Assembly: GCA_045654645.1 (NCBI GenBank)
Contig: JAZONR010000044.1
Location: forward strand, 1-64,000
Length of the DNA stretch: 64,000 bases
Source: HGM04593 sp045654645
GTDB taxonomy: Bacteria; Bacteroidota; Bacteroidia; Bacteroidales; Bacteroidaceae
Reading direction: 5' to 3'
Positions 16,876 to 25,659 of the stretch are shown here, in pieces; the first letter of the stretch is position 1, and every line of letters begins with the position of its first letter. Position numbers and translations under genes: made by a program. The notes beneath the pieces were generated by a model. It did no database searches, was not told the DNA's origin, and was given only the letters and a program-made list of their open reading frames with translations.

Positions 16876-17567
16876 TCTGCAAGAAACTCCTCGGCTTTTT
16901 CAATGTCGCCGGCGTGGTCAATATCTATAATTTTTCCGAATGGGTAGGCCTTGAGCTTCATTCCTCCCTCTACAAGTTTGCGTTGAAAATTACGCATTCT
17001 TGAGTTGCCGGCTGCAATACATTCATCGAGAATGTCGAGCGCTTGGGGCGTTAGTCCATAGATGCCGCCCGAGATGTATTTTGAGCGGGATGTGGGTGAG
17101 TCGCAGAAGGCTGTTATTCCCAATGTACTGTCGGTCTCTACATACAGAGGCTTTTCATCATCAATATAATCGGTAACAGCCATCAGCCCATCATATTCGC
17201 CACTGTTGAACTCGGCAATGTAGTTGGCAAACTCCTCTTCCTTGAATATTGTGTCCACTGTGGTGAGGCAGAACCTGTCGCCGCGCAGCAAGTGGCTCAT
17301 TGCGTGCAGGCTGTGCATTGAACTTGGAGTGTCCTTTACAATAATTTCAATTGGCAACTCTTTCTGCAGCTCTTTTAGCAACAGAAGAGTGCCGGGTTGC
17401 TGTGTGTTTATGATGATGCTTATGCTGTCGGCCCCTTGGGACGCAAATAACCTTGCAAGGCGTTCTATGATGGGGGTGCCTTGTATTTTAACCAAAGGCT
17501 TAGGCTCTTTTATGCCTTCTTGCGCAAGTCGCGAGCCTTCGCCGGCTGCAATAATTGCAAATTTCAT
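16872..17567 (-). CDS. NTP transferase (sugar-phosphate/alcohol-phosphate nucleotidyltransferase)
   Basis: The fold is the GT-A-like nucleotidyltransferase type. The N-terminal IIAAGEGSRLAQEG is the nucleotide loop, then KEPKPLVKIQGTPIIERL, then LTTVDTIF as the metal-binding acidic strand. Length 231 fits single-domain enzymes such as MobA-like, IspD-like or inositol-phosphate cytidylyltransferases. It should convert an alcohol phosphate plus NTP to an NDP-alcohol and pyrophosphate. It starts 5 bases after pdxA ends and overlaps the ATP-grasp gene by 4, so it opens the four-gene block. With a CDP-alcohol phosphotransferase in the block, CTP is the likely nucleotide. Confidence 0.88.
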   Translation of the reverse strand: MKFAIIAAGEGSRLAQEGIKEPKPLVKIQGTPIIERLARLFASQGADSISIIINTQQPGTLLLLKELQKELPIEIIVKDTPSSMHSLHAMSHLLRGDRFCLTTVDTIFKEEEFANYIAEFNSGEYDGLMAVTDYIDDEKPLYVETDSTLGITAFCDSPTSRSKYISGGIYGLTPQALDILDECIAAGNSRMRNFQRKLVEGGMKLKAYPFGKIIDIDHAGDIEKAEEFLAE

Positions 17568-17571
17568 AAGA

Positions 17572-18660
17572 TTAATCCTCTTGCTGCAGGTTCAGGCGGT
17601 TGCTGTCATCACGCTTTTCAAAATAGAGCTTGCGCAGAGGGTTGCGGCGTGCTTCGTCATACATACGACGGTTGCGCAGTATGTCGATTGCTGCATAGAT
17701 GGCCTGGCGGAAGGAGTTCTCATCGGCCTCGCCCTTGCCGGCAATGTCGAGCGCCACACCGTGGGCCGGTGATGTGCGTATGATTGAGAGCCCGGCAGTG
17801 AAATTGATGCCGCTGTTCATTGCAAGTGCTTTGAGTGGCGCCAATCCCTGGTCGTGATACATTGCAAGGATAGCATCAAAATTGTCGTATTTGCCGCTTC
17901 CCATAAAGCCGTCGGCTGCAAAGGGACCATAGCAGAAAATGCCACCGTCATTGAGCTTGCGTATTGTGGGTGAGATTACTTCAATCTCCTCCCTGCCCAG
18001 CAGACCGTTATCACCTGCGTGCGGGTTGAGGGCAAGCACGGCTATTTTGGGCGCATCGATGTTGAAGTCTCGCTTCAGGCTCTCATTGAGCAGTGTAATC
18101 TTCTCCTCGAGCAACTCGGGGGTGATGGCCGCGGGTATGTCGCGCAGTGCGAGGTGTGATGTGGCAACCGCCACGCGCAAATCGCCGCTACACAGTATCA
18201 TCAGCGACTTTTCACCCTCGCAGCACTCTTGCAGGTACTCGGTGTGTCCGGGGAAATGGAACTGCTCGCTTTGTATTGCGCTTTTATTGATTGGGGCTGT
18301 AACCAACACGTCAATCTCGCCGTTACGATAGGCGGCTACAGCCTTTTCCAGTGCCTGAAATGCAGCCTCGCCGGCCTCGGCATTGCTGCTGCCCAGTTCA
18401 ATGTGCAGCTCATCACCGTTGCAGTTTACTATGTTCAGCTTGCCAGGTTGTGCATCGGCTGCTTTCTCTATGGCATTGTAGGGAGTCTCCATCTCCAAGG
18501 CCTTGCGGTGATAGGCTGCCGCTTTGGGTGAGCCAAACACCACAGGGGTGCAGATGTCAAACATTTCACTGTTGTCGAATGTCTTGAATATCACTTCGTA
18601 GCCAATGCCGTTTATGTCGCCTTGTGTAATGCCTACACGTATTTTGCCTCTTTCGCTCAT
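17572..18660 (-). CDS. pdxA: 4-hydroxythreonine-4-phosphate dehydrogenase
   Basis: PdxA oxidises 4-phosphohydroxy-L-threonine in pyridoxal-5'-phosphate biosynthesis with NAD. The 362-residue protein starts RVGITQGDINGIGYEV, and has three metal-site histidines in FPGHTEYL, NPHAGDNG and MYHDQGLAP. The end of the fold shows SPAHGVALDIAGKGEADENSF. A C-terminal extension of about 25 charged residues (KRDDSNRLNLQQED) is slightly longer than usual. It is 62 bases after the DUF4837 gene and 4 bases ahead of the nucleotidyltransferase gene. Confidence 0.97.
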   Translation of the reverse strand: MSERGKIRVGITQGDINGIGYEVIFKTFDNSEMFDICTPVVFGSPKAAAYHRKALEMETPYNAIEKAADAQPGKLNIVNCNGDELHIELGSSNAEAGEAAFQALEKAVAAYRNGEIDVLVTAPINKSAIQSEQFHFPGHTEYLQECCEGEKSLMILCSGDLRVAVATSHLALRDIPAAITPELLEEKITLLNESLKRDFNIDAPKIAVLALNPHAGDNGLLGREEIEVISPTIRKLNDGGIFCYGPFAADGFMGSGKYDNFDAILAMYHDQGLAPLKALAMNSGINFTAGLSIIRTSPAHGVALDIAGKGEADENSFRQAIYAAIDILRNRRMYDEARRNPLRKLYFEKRDDSNRLNLQQED

Positions 18661-18722
18661 ATTTTTGGGGAGTAATTTTTTATATGGTTTGTTAAAGAGA
18701 GGGGTGCCCTCCCGGTATTGTT

Positions 18723-19736
18723 TTATCTCTTTTCGTCAGTGCTTGCCTTGTGCTGCTCAAGGTCTATTGGCAGCTTCAAGGTGTAGAGCGATGACTCGAG
18801 CCTGCGCATAAAACTGCGTTTCATCTTGTTGGGGGCATATACGAAAGCCTCGGCAACAATCATTCTTCCGCTCTTTTCATCAACAATGGAGTGTGATACG
18901 AATGGACCGCCCATAAGGTCATTCTCCATATACCACAGGCCACGCGCAATGCTCATATATTTGCCGTTGTAGGCGGCATCGGTGAGTATGACGCTGCCGG
19001 CATCGGTGGTTATATACTGTCCCTCCTCGGCACCGGGAATGTTGGCTTTCATTATGGAGTCGCGCATATGCACGAAGTGCTCCTTGGAGAAGTTGTCGGT
19101 TGAGGTATAGGGGTAGCTGTATATCGCAAAGCTAAGCATCTCCATTCTTGAGGGGTTGTTGTAGTCCGAGAACCACAAGAAATCAGGTGCTTGCTTGTAG
19201 CCGGCAATGTCTGAGGGGATTTTCATCTCGCAGCCGAATTTCTTCATTATCATTGATGCAGCCTGCTTGTTGTGCTTGTTTTGAAGAATGGCAATCTGCG
19301 ATTCGCGCTCCTTTTCATTGAAGAAGTCCACAATGACCTGGGAATTCTTGCTGACAAAAAGACCGAACTCCTCCTTGCCGGGGGCGTTGATGGCCATAAC
19401 CACCTGTGGCGTTGCGTAGATGTCTCTTTCAAATCGGAACTCGCATTTGCTGTGCTTCTTGTCAATGTCCACCAATATTATGTTGCGGAATGCATTGTTG
19501 GCTGTGGAGAACTCATCCTCCTGCACCCTTGTGATTTTGAACGAAGCCTCCTTTTGCGGCAGTCCGGGAATGGCTGTTCTCAATGCCTTCTCCAGTGTCT
19601 GGCCGGCTGGAGTGTTCCACAATGCGTCATTGCATACTACAAGAACTTCGTAGGGGGCACCTACAGACTTGCGCTTTACCTCTTCGCACGAGGTGAACAC
19701 TATGATTGACAGTAGAATAAAAAGTGCTTTTTTCAT
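18723..19736 (-). CDS. DUF4837 family lipoprotein
   Basis: The N-terminus MKKALFILLSIIVFTSCEE is a lipoprotein signal with cysteine 17. The 337-residue protein matches DUF4837: APYEVLVVCNDALWNTPAG near the start, then helical regions and DAAYNGKYMSIARGLWYMEND, typical for Bacteroidetes only. It is probably anchored to a membrane facing the periplasm. Function is unknown. It lies 10 bases behind rlmN and is followed by pdxA, an order I know to recur in Bacteroidales. Confidence 0.88.
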   Translation of the reverse strand: MKKALFILLSIIVFTSCEEVKRKSVGAPYEVLVVCNDALWNTPAGQTLEKALRTAIPGLPQKEASFKITRVQEDEFSTANNAFRNIILVDIDKKHSKCEFRFERDIYATPQVVMAINAPGKEEFGLFVSKNSQVIVDFFNEKERESQIAILQNKHNKQAASMIMKKFGCEMKIPSDIAGYKQAPDFLWFSDYNNPSRMEMLSFAIYSYPYTSTDNFSKEHFVHMRDSIMKANIPGAEEGQYITTDAGSVILTDAAYNGKYMSIARGLWYMENDLMGGPFVSHSIVDEKSGRMIVAEAFVYAPNKMKRSFMRRLESSLYTLKLPIDLEQHKASTDEKR

Positions 19737-19746
19737 ATCTTTGGTT

Positions 19747-20790
19747 TTATGGTTGTTTCTTTTCCTGTTCCTGTTTTAAAGTGGAGAGCATTCCGCACGC
19801 AGCAAAGATGTCCTCGCCACGTGAGGCTCTTATGGTGGTGAAAAGCCCGTTTTTGGTGAGAAGGTCTCTCAGCTCGGTCATTCCCTGTTCGTTCACACCT
19901 TCGAGTGGAACACCCGGAATGGCGTGGTAGCGTATGAGGTTTATGCGGCAGTCTATCCCCTTGAGCAGTTGCAGCAGCTTGCGGGCGTGGAAGGGAGTCT
20001 CGTTTACGCCTTTGAAGACAATGTATTCAAATGTGAGCCTGCGCTGGTGGCTGAAGTCATACTGGCGCAGCAATTCAAGCATTTCGGTGATAGAGTAACC
20101 CTTTTCGGCGGGCATAATCTCCTTGCGCTGTTCGGGGATAGGGTGGTGAAGGCTTATGGCAATGTGGTAGTCGCCGGCATCGAGCAGGCGCTTGAGCCCC
20201 TTGCGCAGTCCCACCGATGACACTGTCAGGCGGTGAGGGCTCCAGCCCAGGCCATATTCCGATGTGAGAATCTCAATGGCGGGCAACAGGTTGTCGAGAT
20301 TGTCGCAAGGCTCGCCCATTCCCATAAACACTATGTTGGTGAGTTTCTCAAATTCGGGCAGTGCCAGAATCTGATTTACAATTTCGTTTGTTGTGAGGTT
20401 GGCGGTGTATTTCTGCTTTCCTGTCATACAGAAGAGGCAGTTCATTTTGCATCCCACCTGTGAAGATACACACAGTGTGGCACGGTCGCCGTCGGGGATA
20501 TATACTGCCTCCACAAAATGGCCGCCTGTAACTTCGTAAAGGTATTTAATGGTGCCGTCTGCCGAACGTGCTGCATCGGAGGGAACTTTGTAACCCACCT
20601 CAAAGAGTTCGTTCAGTCTTGCACGATTCTGCAGTGAGATATTAGACATTGCATCAATGCTGTCTACACGTTTCTTGTAGACCCAGTCGGCTATCTGCTT
20701 GGCGGTGAATGTTGGCATACCGGCTTGCTTGACAGCCTCTTTAAGGTTGTCGAGCGTCATTCCGGCCAACTTTTTCTTGCAATTTTCCAT
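19747..20790 (-). CDS. rlmN: 23S rRNA (A2503-C2)/tRNA (A37-C2) methyltransferase
   Basis: RlmN is a radical SAM enzyme methylating C2 of A2503 in 23S rRNA and A37 in some tRNAs. The cluster motif is CKMNCLFC, and PFHARKLLQLLKGIDCRINLIRYH with the end VTIRASRGEDIFAACGML supply the second conserved cysteine region. I choose ATG 20790 (MENCKKKLAGMTL) over the upstream ATG 20841. A minus-strand TATCTTCG box at 20844-20851 would place transcription start past 20841, and family members begin at about this point. It opens the eight-gene minus-strand operon. Confidence 0.95.
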   Translation of the reverse strand: MENCKKKLAGMTLDNLKEAVKQAGMPTFTAKQIADWVYKKRVDSIDAMSNISLQNRARLNELFEVGYKVPSDAARSADGTIKYLYEVTGGHFVEAVYIPDGDRATLCVSSQVGCKMNCLFCMTGKQKYTANLTTNEIVNQILALPEFEKLTNIVFMGMGEPCDNLDNLLPAIEILTSEYGLGWSPHRLTVSSVGLRKGLKRLLDAGDYHIAISLHHPIPEQRKEIMPAEKGYSITEMLELLRQYDFSHQRRLTFEYIVFKGVNETPFHARKLLQLLKGIDCRINLIRYHAIPGVPLEGVNEQGMTELRDLLTKNGLFTTIRASRGEDIFAACGMLSTLKQEQEKKQP

Positions 20791-20843
20791 CGGGAATTTT
20801 CTTGTACTTATTGTGCCAATGGCAAAAAGGTTGTAATTCATTG

Positions 20844-20851
20844 CGAAGATA
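20844..20851 (-). promoter_or_regulatory. -7 promoter box of the rlmN operon
   Basis: Minus-strand TATCTTCG. It decides the rlmN start at 20790, since 20841 would lie before the transcript. Confidence 0.6.
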
Positions 20852-20921
20852 ATGCAAAAAAGTTATTTCTGCGCTATGACTGCTGCTTTTTATAATAAAG
20901 AATAAATTGATATGTATAATA

Positions 20922-20953
20922 TTGTTGCAATCCGCGGCTTTTTACTATTTTCG
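20922..20953 (+). promoter_or_regulatory. Promoter of the GT2-DUF4922 gene
   Basis: TTG repeats at 20922-20927 and TATTTTCG at 20946-20953 with an 18-base spacer; about 20 bases before the ATG at 20973. Confidence 0.65.
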
Positions 20954-20972
20954 CGAAAATCTTTTTATTGAA

Positions 20973-23252
20973 ATGGCAAATTATACTATAGAAACGGTTG
21001 TGCTCGATGGTTTGTTGCAGTCTACGGCCCGCATAAGGGAGGTTGCAGCAGGCGCTAATGGTGATTTTCTTCTCGTTGCTGTGAAGGGTGGAGTGTGCAT
21101 TGATGAGGCACTGCTCGATGCAATGTGTCGTGCTGTGCCCGATGAGGCGGTTATGGCATACTCGCACTACCGCAAGAAGAGCAACGGGTGTTTGTCCGAT
21201 GCCCCCACAATAGATTGCCAGTCCGGTAGCTTGCGCAATGATTTTGATTTTGGTGCACTGCTGCTTTTCAGGAGTGCTGCGCTGAAAAGCTATCTCGCAA
21301 TGGAACTCGATGAGTTTGAATTTGCGGGGCTCTATCAGTTGCGTTTGGCAATGGAGCGCATTGGCAGGCTATTCCACTTTTGTGAATATGTTTATACTGT
21401 TGATGAGGATGACAATCGCAAGAGCGGTGAAAAACAGTTTGACTATGTGAATCCCGCACAGCGCAATGTGCAGATTGAGATGGAACAGGTGTGCACCCAT
21501 CATCTCAAGCAGGTGGGCGCTTGGTTGCCGGCGTGCAAATACGATACGATAGACCTTTCTGCCGGTGAATTCCCGGTTGAGGCTTCGGTTGTAATCCCTG
21601 TGCTCAATCGCGAATCCACAATAGGTGATGCCATTGCATCGGTGCTCTCTCAAAAGACAACGTTCAAGTTTAACGTGCTTGTGGTGAATAACCATTCGAC
21701 CGATGGCACGGGCTGTGTGATTGACTCTTTTGAAGATGAGAGGGTTGTGCACATCACTCCCCAACGCCGCGACCTGGGCATTGGTGGCTGTTGGGATGAG
21801 GCTGTGAATGATAGCCGCTGTGGCCGATTTGCTGTGCAGTTGGATAGCGATGATATTTACAGCGGCAATGACACGCTGCAACGCATTGTGGAGGGCTTTT
21901 ATGAACAGCAATGTGCAATGCTCATAGGCACTTACCGAATATGCGATTTTGAACTGAATACTTTGCCTCCCGGTGTCATTGACCATCGTGAATGGAGCGA
22001 GGAAAATGGTCGCAACAATGCCCTGAGAATAAATGGTTTGGGTGCCCCGCGTGCATTTTTTACGCCGGTTATCCGCGAGGTCGGCTTCCCCAATGTGAGC
22101 TATGGCGAGGACTATGCTGTGGGGTTACAGATTTCGCGCCGCTACAAGGTGGGGCGTATATATGATGTTCTCTATCTGTGCCGCCGATGGAGCGGAAATT
22201 CCGATGCGGCTCTTTCTCACGAAAAGGTGAATGCCCACAATTTCTACAAGGATGGGCTGCGCACTGCCGAGCTTGCAGCACGCCGGGAGCTTGTGGCAAG
22301 GATGTCGGCTCCTTCGAATGAAGAACTCAAGGCTTTCTTTGATAATCAACTGTCTCAGTGGCCTGCTGCTGCCGAGAGGTTTAAAGCGCTTGAGGGGGTG
22401 CGTGTCCGTGAGCTGGATTGTGGCGTAAAATTGCAGTATAACCCTTCCCGTATGGTCTCTACAGGTGCAAAGGTTGATGCCGCGTCTCTTGCCAAACGTG
22501 CCTGTTTCCTGTGTGCAGAAAATCGCCCGGCCGAGCAAGTCTCAATAAATGCAATGGCAACGCTGGATGTGCTTGTAAATCCATTCCCCATATTGCCTTT
22601 TCATCTGACCCTTCCCACAAAGGAACACAGGCCTCAGATGCTTGGGGCTATGTATGCCGATATGCTGCATCTTTCGCGCCAATGGCCTGGCGTGGCGCTC
22701 TTCTACAATGGTGCAAAGTGTGGCGCTTCGGCGCCCGACCACTCTCACCTTCAGACTGTGCGCTGTGCTGATGTTCCGCTGTTGGGCGAGGCTTGGAGTG
22801 AGTCCCTTGCCGATGGTTGTGAGCCGCTCTGCTATGCCGAAGGCAGCTCTCTTTGCTATGTGAAAAGTTATGTGGTGCCTATGTTTGTTATTTCGGCCGT
22901 AACAGTGTCTCAGTCGGTTGAGTTGCTTGGCCGTTTGATGATGGCATTGCCCGCAGCTGCAGGCGACAGAGAGCCGATGATGAATGTTTTTGTTCACTAC
23001 ATTCCCGGTGAGGGGTATATCACCATTGTGTTGCCCCGTGCAGCCCACCGCCCGGCTTGTTATGCTGCCGAGGGGGGTGCGCAGCGTCTTGTGAGCCCCG
23101 GGGCTCTCGATATGGCCGGTCTTATGGTTCTTCCGCGTGAGTGCGACTTCCTTGCGATTACTGCCGATGAGGCTGTTGCCCTGTTGCGCGAGGTTGCATT
23201 GCCGCAAGATGTAGCCGATGAGGTGGCCGAACATTTAATGAGGGGGCTATGA
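20973..23252 (+). CDS. GT2 glycosyltransferase fused to DUF4922 (GalT/HIT-like)
   Basis: The ATG at 20973 (MANYTIETVVLDG) follows its promoter; an upstream start is excluded. The 759-residue protein has a first alpha/beta module (about 1-180), then a GT2 domain (about 200-420) opening ASVVIPVLNRESTIGDAIASV with a DSDD metal motif. The C-terminal DUF4922 module (about 450-755) holds CFLCAENRP and PDHSHLQT, the latter like the His-x-His site of HIT/GalT nucleotidyl-phosphorylases. One polypeptide may therefore both make or break an NDP-sugar and transfer a sugar. It overlaps the SpoIID-like gene by 4 bases (ATGA), so both act together. Confidence 0.82.
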   Translation: MANYTIETVVLDGLLQSTARIREVAAGANGDFLLVAVKGGVCIDEALLDAMCRAVPDEAVMAYSHYRKKSNGCLSDAPTIDCQSGSLRNDFDFGALLLFRSAALKSYLAMELDEFEFAGLYQLRLAMERIGRLFHFCEYVYTVDEDDNRKSGEKQFDYVNPAQRNVQIEMEQVCTHHLKQVGAWLPACKYDTIDLSAGEFPVEASVVIPVLNRESTIGDAIASVLSQKTTFKFNVLVVNNHSTDGTGCVIDSFEDERVVHITPQRRDLGIGGCWDEAVNDSRCGRFAVQLDSDDIYSGNDTLQRIVEGFYEQQCAMLIGTYRICDFELNTLPPGVIDHREWSEENGRNNALRINGLGAPRAFFTPVIREVGFPNVSYGEDYAVGLQISRRYKVGRIYDVLYLCRRWSGNSDAALSHEKVNAHNFYKDGLRTAELAARRELVARMSAPSNEELKAFFDNQLSQWPAAAERFKALEGVRVRELDCGVKLQYNPSRMVSTGAKVDAASLAKRACFLCAENRPAEQVSINAMATLDVLVNPFPILPFHLTLPTKEHRPQMLGAMYADMLHLSRQWPGVALFYNGAKCGASAPDHSHLQTVRCADVPLLGEAWSESLADGCEPLCYAEGSSLCYVKSYVVPMFVISAVTVSQSVELLGRLMMALPAAAGDREPMMNVFVHYIPGEGYITIVLPRAAHRPACYAAEGGAQRLVSPGALDMAGLMVLPRECDFLAITADEAVALLREVALPQDVADEVAEHLMRGL

Positions 23253-24544
23253 GGTGCGTAGATATTGGAATATTGCGTGCACCGCGCATTGAATTTGCGT
23301 TGAACGGCTCCTTCTCTTCCGAGAGCGATTTTGCGCCCAAGGGAAATGTTGTTTCTGTGGAGAATGGTAAGCTGTTTTTCAATGGTCGCAGCTACAACCG
23401 CTTGTGTTTCACTTCACCCTCGCCCGAAAGTAGCTTTGTGCTCCACGATGTGGTGATTGGGGTGGGGTTCCATTGGGAGAGAAAGGAAAATCAGGAGTTT
23501 CGTGGAGAACTTCATTTTATTGTTGAGGATGGCTTGGTGCGTGCAATAAACCGCTTGCCGGTTGAGGAGTATCTTGTCAGTGTCATTTCAAGCGAGATGT
23601 CGGCAGCCTCAACGTTGGAGTTTCTCAAGGCTCATACAATAATTTCGCGCAGTTGGCTCTATGCGCAGCTTGAAAGGCAACAGAGCGTTACAGATGGTTG
23701 TCTCGGTTATGAGAATGGCGAGGAGATTGTGCGTTGGTATGCCCGCGAGGACCACGCCTTGTTCGATTTCTGCGCCGATGACCATTGCCAGCGCTATCAG
23801 GGGATTACACGTGCCCTGAATCCCAATGTGGCGCGTGCCGTTAGGGAAACTGCCGAAGTTGTGCTAAAGAGCAACGGCAAGGTGTGTGATGCCCGTTTCA
23901 GTAAATGCTGTGGCGGTGTAACCGAGCGCTTCTCGGCCTGTTGGGAGGATGTGGATTATAGCTATCTGCAGGCTTTCCGCGATTGTGGCAAGGATGAGTC
24001 AGAGCCTTTGCCCAACCTTACCACCGAAGAGGGTGCTCGCGAGTGGATAGAGAGTGTGCCAGCATCATATTGTTCCACAAATGATAAGGGGGTACTTGCG
24101 CAGATACTCAACGGCTATGACCGTGAGACCAATGATTTTTATCGTTGGAAGGTTGTATATGGGCAGCAGGAACTTTCGGCTCTTGTCGCTCGGCGCTCGG
24201 GTGTGGATTTTGGGCTCATTGAAGAGTTGCAGCCGCTTGAGCGTGGTGCATCGGGCCGCATAACGCGCCTGCGCGTTGTGGGTAGCAAGGCCACGCGCAT
24301 TGTGGGCAAGGAACTGGAGATACGTCGTTGGTTGTCGCAGTCGCACCTCTATAGCTCTGCTTTTGTGGTGGACAAGGTGGGCGATGCCGATGGGGTGCGC
24401 TTTGAATTGAAGGGTGCCGGCTGGGGGCACGGTGTGGGGCTGTGCCAAATTGGAGCTGCAATGATGGGCGAGAAAGGATATTCGTGTGAGGAGATACTCG
24501 CTTTCTATTACCCCGGCAGTGTGCTTGAGAAGGTGGGTGATTAA
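23249..24544 (+). CDS. SpoIID/LytB domain protein
   Basis: The 431-residue protein has the SpoIID pattern: a variable N-terminal half with FRGELHFIVEDGLVRAINRLPVEEYLVSVISSEM, then SKCCGGVTERFSACWED, and the end GWGHGVGLCQIGAAMMGEKG followed by ILAFYYPG. SpoIID proteins are lytic transglycosylases or cell-wall remodelling factors. No signal peptide is visible, which is odd for a wall-active enzyme. It is translationally coupled to the GT2-DUF4922 gene. Its TAA shares bases with the stop of the convergent GT4 gene (TTAA at 24541-24544). Confidence 0.85.
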   Translation: MRCVDIGILRAPRIEFALNGSFSSESDFAPKGNVVSVENGKLFFNGRSYNRLCFTSPSPESSFVLHDVVIGVGFHWERKENQEFRGELHFIVEDGLVRAINRLPVEEYLVSVISSEMSAASTLEFLKAHTIISRSWLYAQLERQQSVTDGCLGYENGEEIVRWYAREDHALFDFCADDHCQRYQGITRALNPNVARAVRETAEVVLKSNGKVCDARFSKCCGGVTERFSACWEDVDYSYLQAFRDCGKDESEPLPNLTTEEGAREWIESVPASYCSTNDKGVLAQILNGYDRETNDFYRWKVVYGQQELSALVARRSGVDFGLIEELQPLERGASGRITRLRVVGSKATRIVGKELEIRRWLSQSHLYSSAFVVDKVGDADGVRFELKGAGWGHGVGLCQIGAAMMGEKGYSCEEILAFYYPGSVLEKVGD

Positions 24545-25659
24545 AGGCGCTTTATAACGTCGGCCACAATACCCATCTGTCTCTCCCAAGTCAGGTGTGA
24601 GACGCTTTCCCTTATCTCTTGCGGGGTGGCGCTTATCTTGTCAAACTGTTCAATTGTTGCAGCAATGTCAATGGGCGTTTCATCTTGTGGCGCCTTTATG
24701 ACATAAGGGCGGTTGTCGAAATCGTTGTTCATCTCGGAATAGATGAAAGGTATTCCTCTTGCAGCGTATTCAACATTCTTCAGTGATTTAACCTCCAATA
24801 TGTTTTTTCTGTGGCAGGCAAGGCAACCTACGCACAGGTCGGTGTCGGCCAATGCCTGGTCGAGTTCTGCCCCCTGTTTGGGGCCGTGAAACATCACATA
24901 CTCCTCAATTCCAAGTGCGCTGCATTGTGCTTTGAGCTCCTCTATAATAGCTCCGTTGCCAACGATGTTCAGATAGGCTTTTCTTGAGTGGTTGCCCTTG
25001 TAATACTCGGCAAGCCCCGATATTATTCTGTCAAACCCGTGCCAGAAGTTCAGGTTTGCCACTCCTGTCATACAGAAGTCCTTGTGTTTTGGTTTGGGCT
25101 GTCGCAGCGGAATGCACTCAATCTCTATTGCGTTGGAGATATTTATGGTGGGAATACCGAAAATCTCCTTATCATCGCTGAAGGTTACAATGCGGTCGAT
25201 GTATTTGTGGAACTTTTTTCTTGAAAGTCTCTCGATATACACGGGTAATCTCTTCAGTCCCGAACAATTGTTGTACTCTCCGTCGTAGGGGTATGTGGGT
25301 ATTTCCATAACAATCTTCACTCCCATTTTGTGAGCCTTTTTAAGAAAACTGTTGAGGATGGGTGAGGCGTTGTGGCAGTATCGCAGATAGATACATTTTA
25401 TTCCCTCTTGATTAATGTGAGCAAGGATTTTGTCGTAGTATGTTCCCGAGAGCTGTCTTGTTATGACACTCTTTTTTGTTCCTATCCTGTCTATGCTCTT
25501 GCCGTTTATGGTCCAATGACGTTCTTCATTCTCCTGTGAGAAATAGCAGAAGTGTATGTCGAGGCCGTGCTTTTTGAGGGCTTCGACCTGTGCAATGATT
25601 TTTTTTGTAATGCCGTTGGCCTGTTCCAGGTAGAGGAATGTCAGGAATAGTGTTTTCAT
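24541..25659 (-). CDS. Family 4 glycosyltransferase of the polysaccharide cluster
   Basis: The 372-residue GT-B protein begins MKTLFLTFLYLEQANGITKK, the acceptor domain, and has the donor-site features ANLNFWHGFDRIISGL, YLNIVGNGAIIEEL and EYAARGIPFIYSE, as in GT4. It probably adds a sugar to lipid-linked repeat unit on the cytoplasmic face. It overlaps wzx by 4 bases (ATGA). Donor and linkage cannot be predicted. Confidence 0.85.
   Translation of the reverse strand: MKTLFLTFLYLEQANGITKKIIAQVEALKKHGLDIHFCYFSQENEERHWTINGKSIDRIGTKKSVITRQLSGTYYDKILAHINQEGIKCIYLRYCHNASPILNSFLKKAHKMGVKIVMEIPTYPYDGEYNNCSGLKRLPVYIERLSRKKFHKYIDRIVTFSDDKEIFGIPTINISNAIEIECIPLRQPKPKHKDFCMTGVANLNFWHGFDRIISGLAEYYKGNHSRKAYLNIVGNGAIIEELKAQCSALGIEEYVMFHGPKQGAELDQALADTDLCVGCLACHRKNILEVKSLKNVEYAARGIPFIYSEMNNDFDNRPYVIKAPQDETPIDIAATIEQFDKISATPQEIRESVSHLTWERQMGIVADVIKRL

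Noticed and set aside
22542..23234. 230-codon minus-strand frame
   Set aside because: Antisense to the DUF4922 domain; no family and no promoter.
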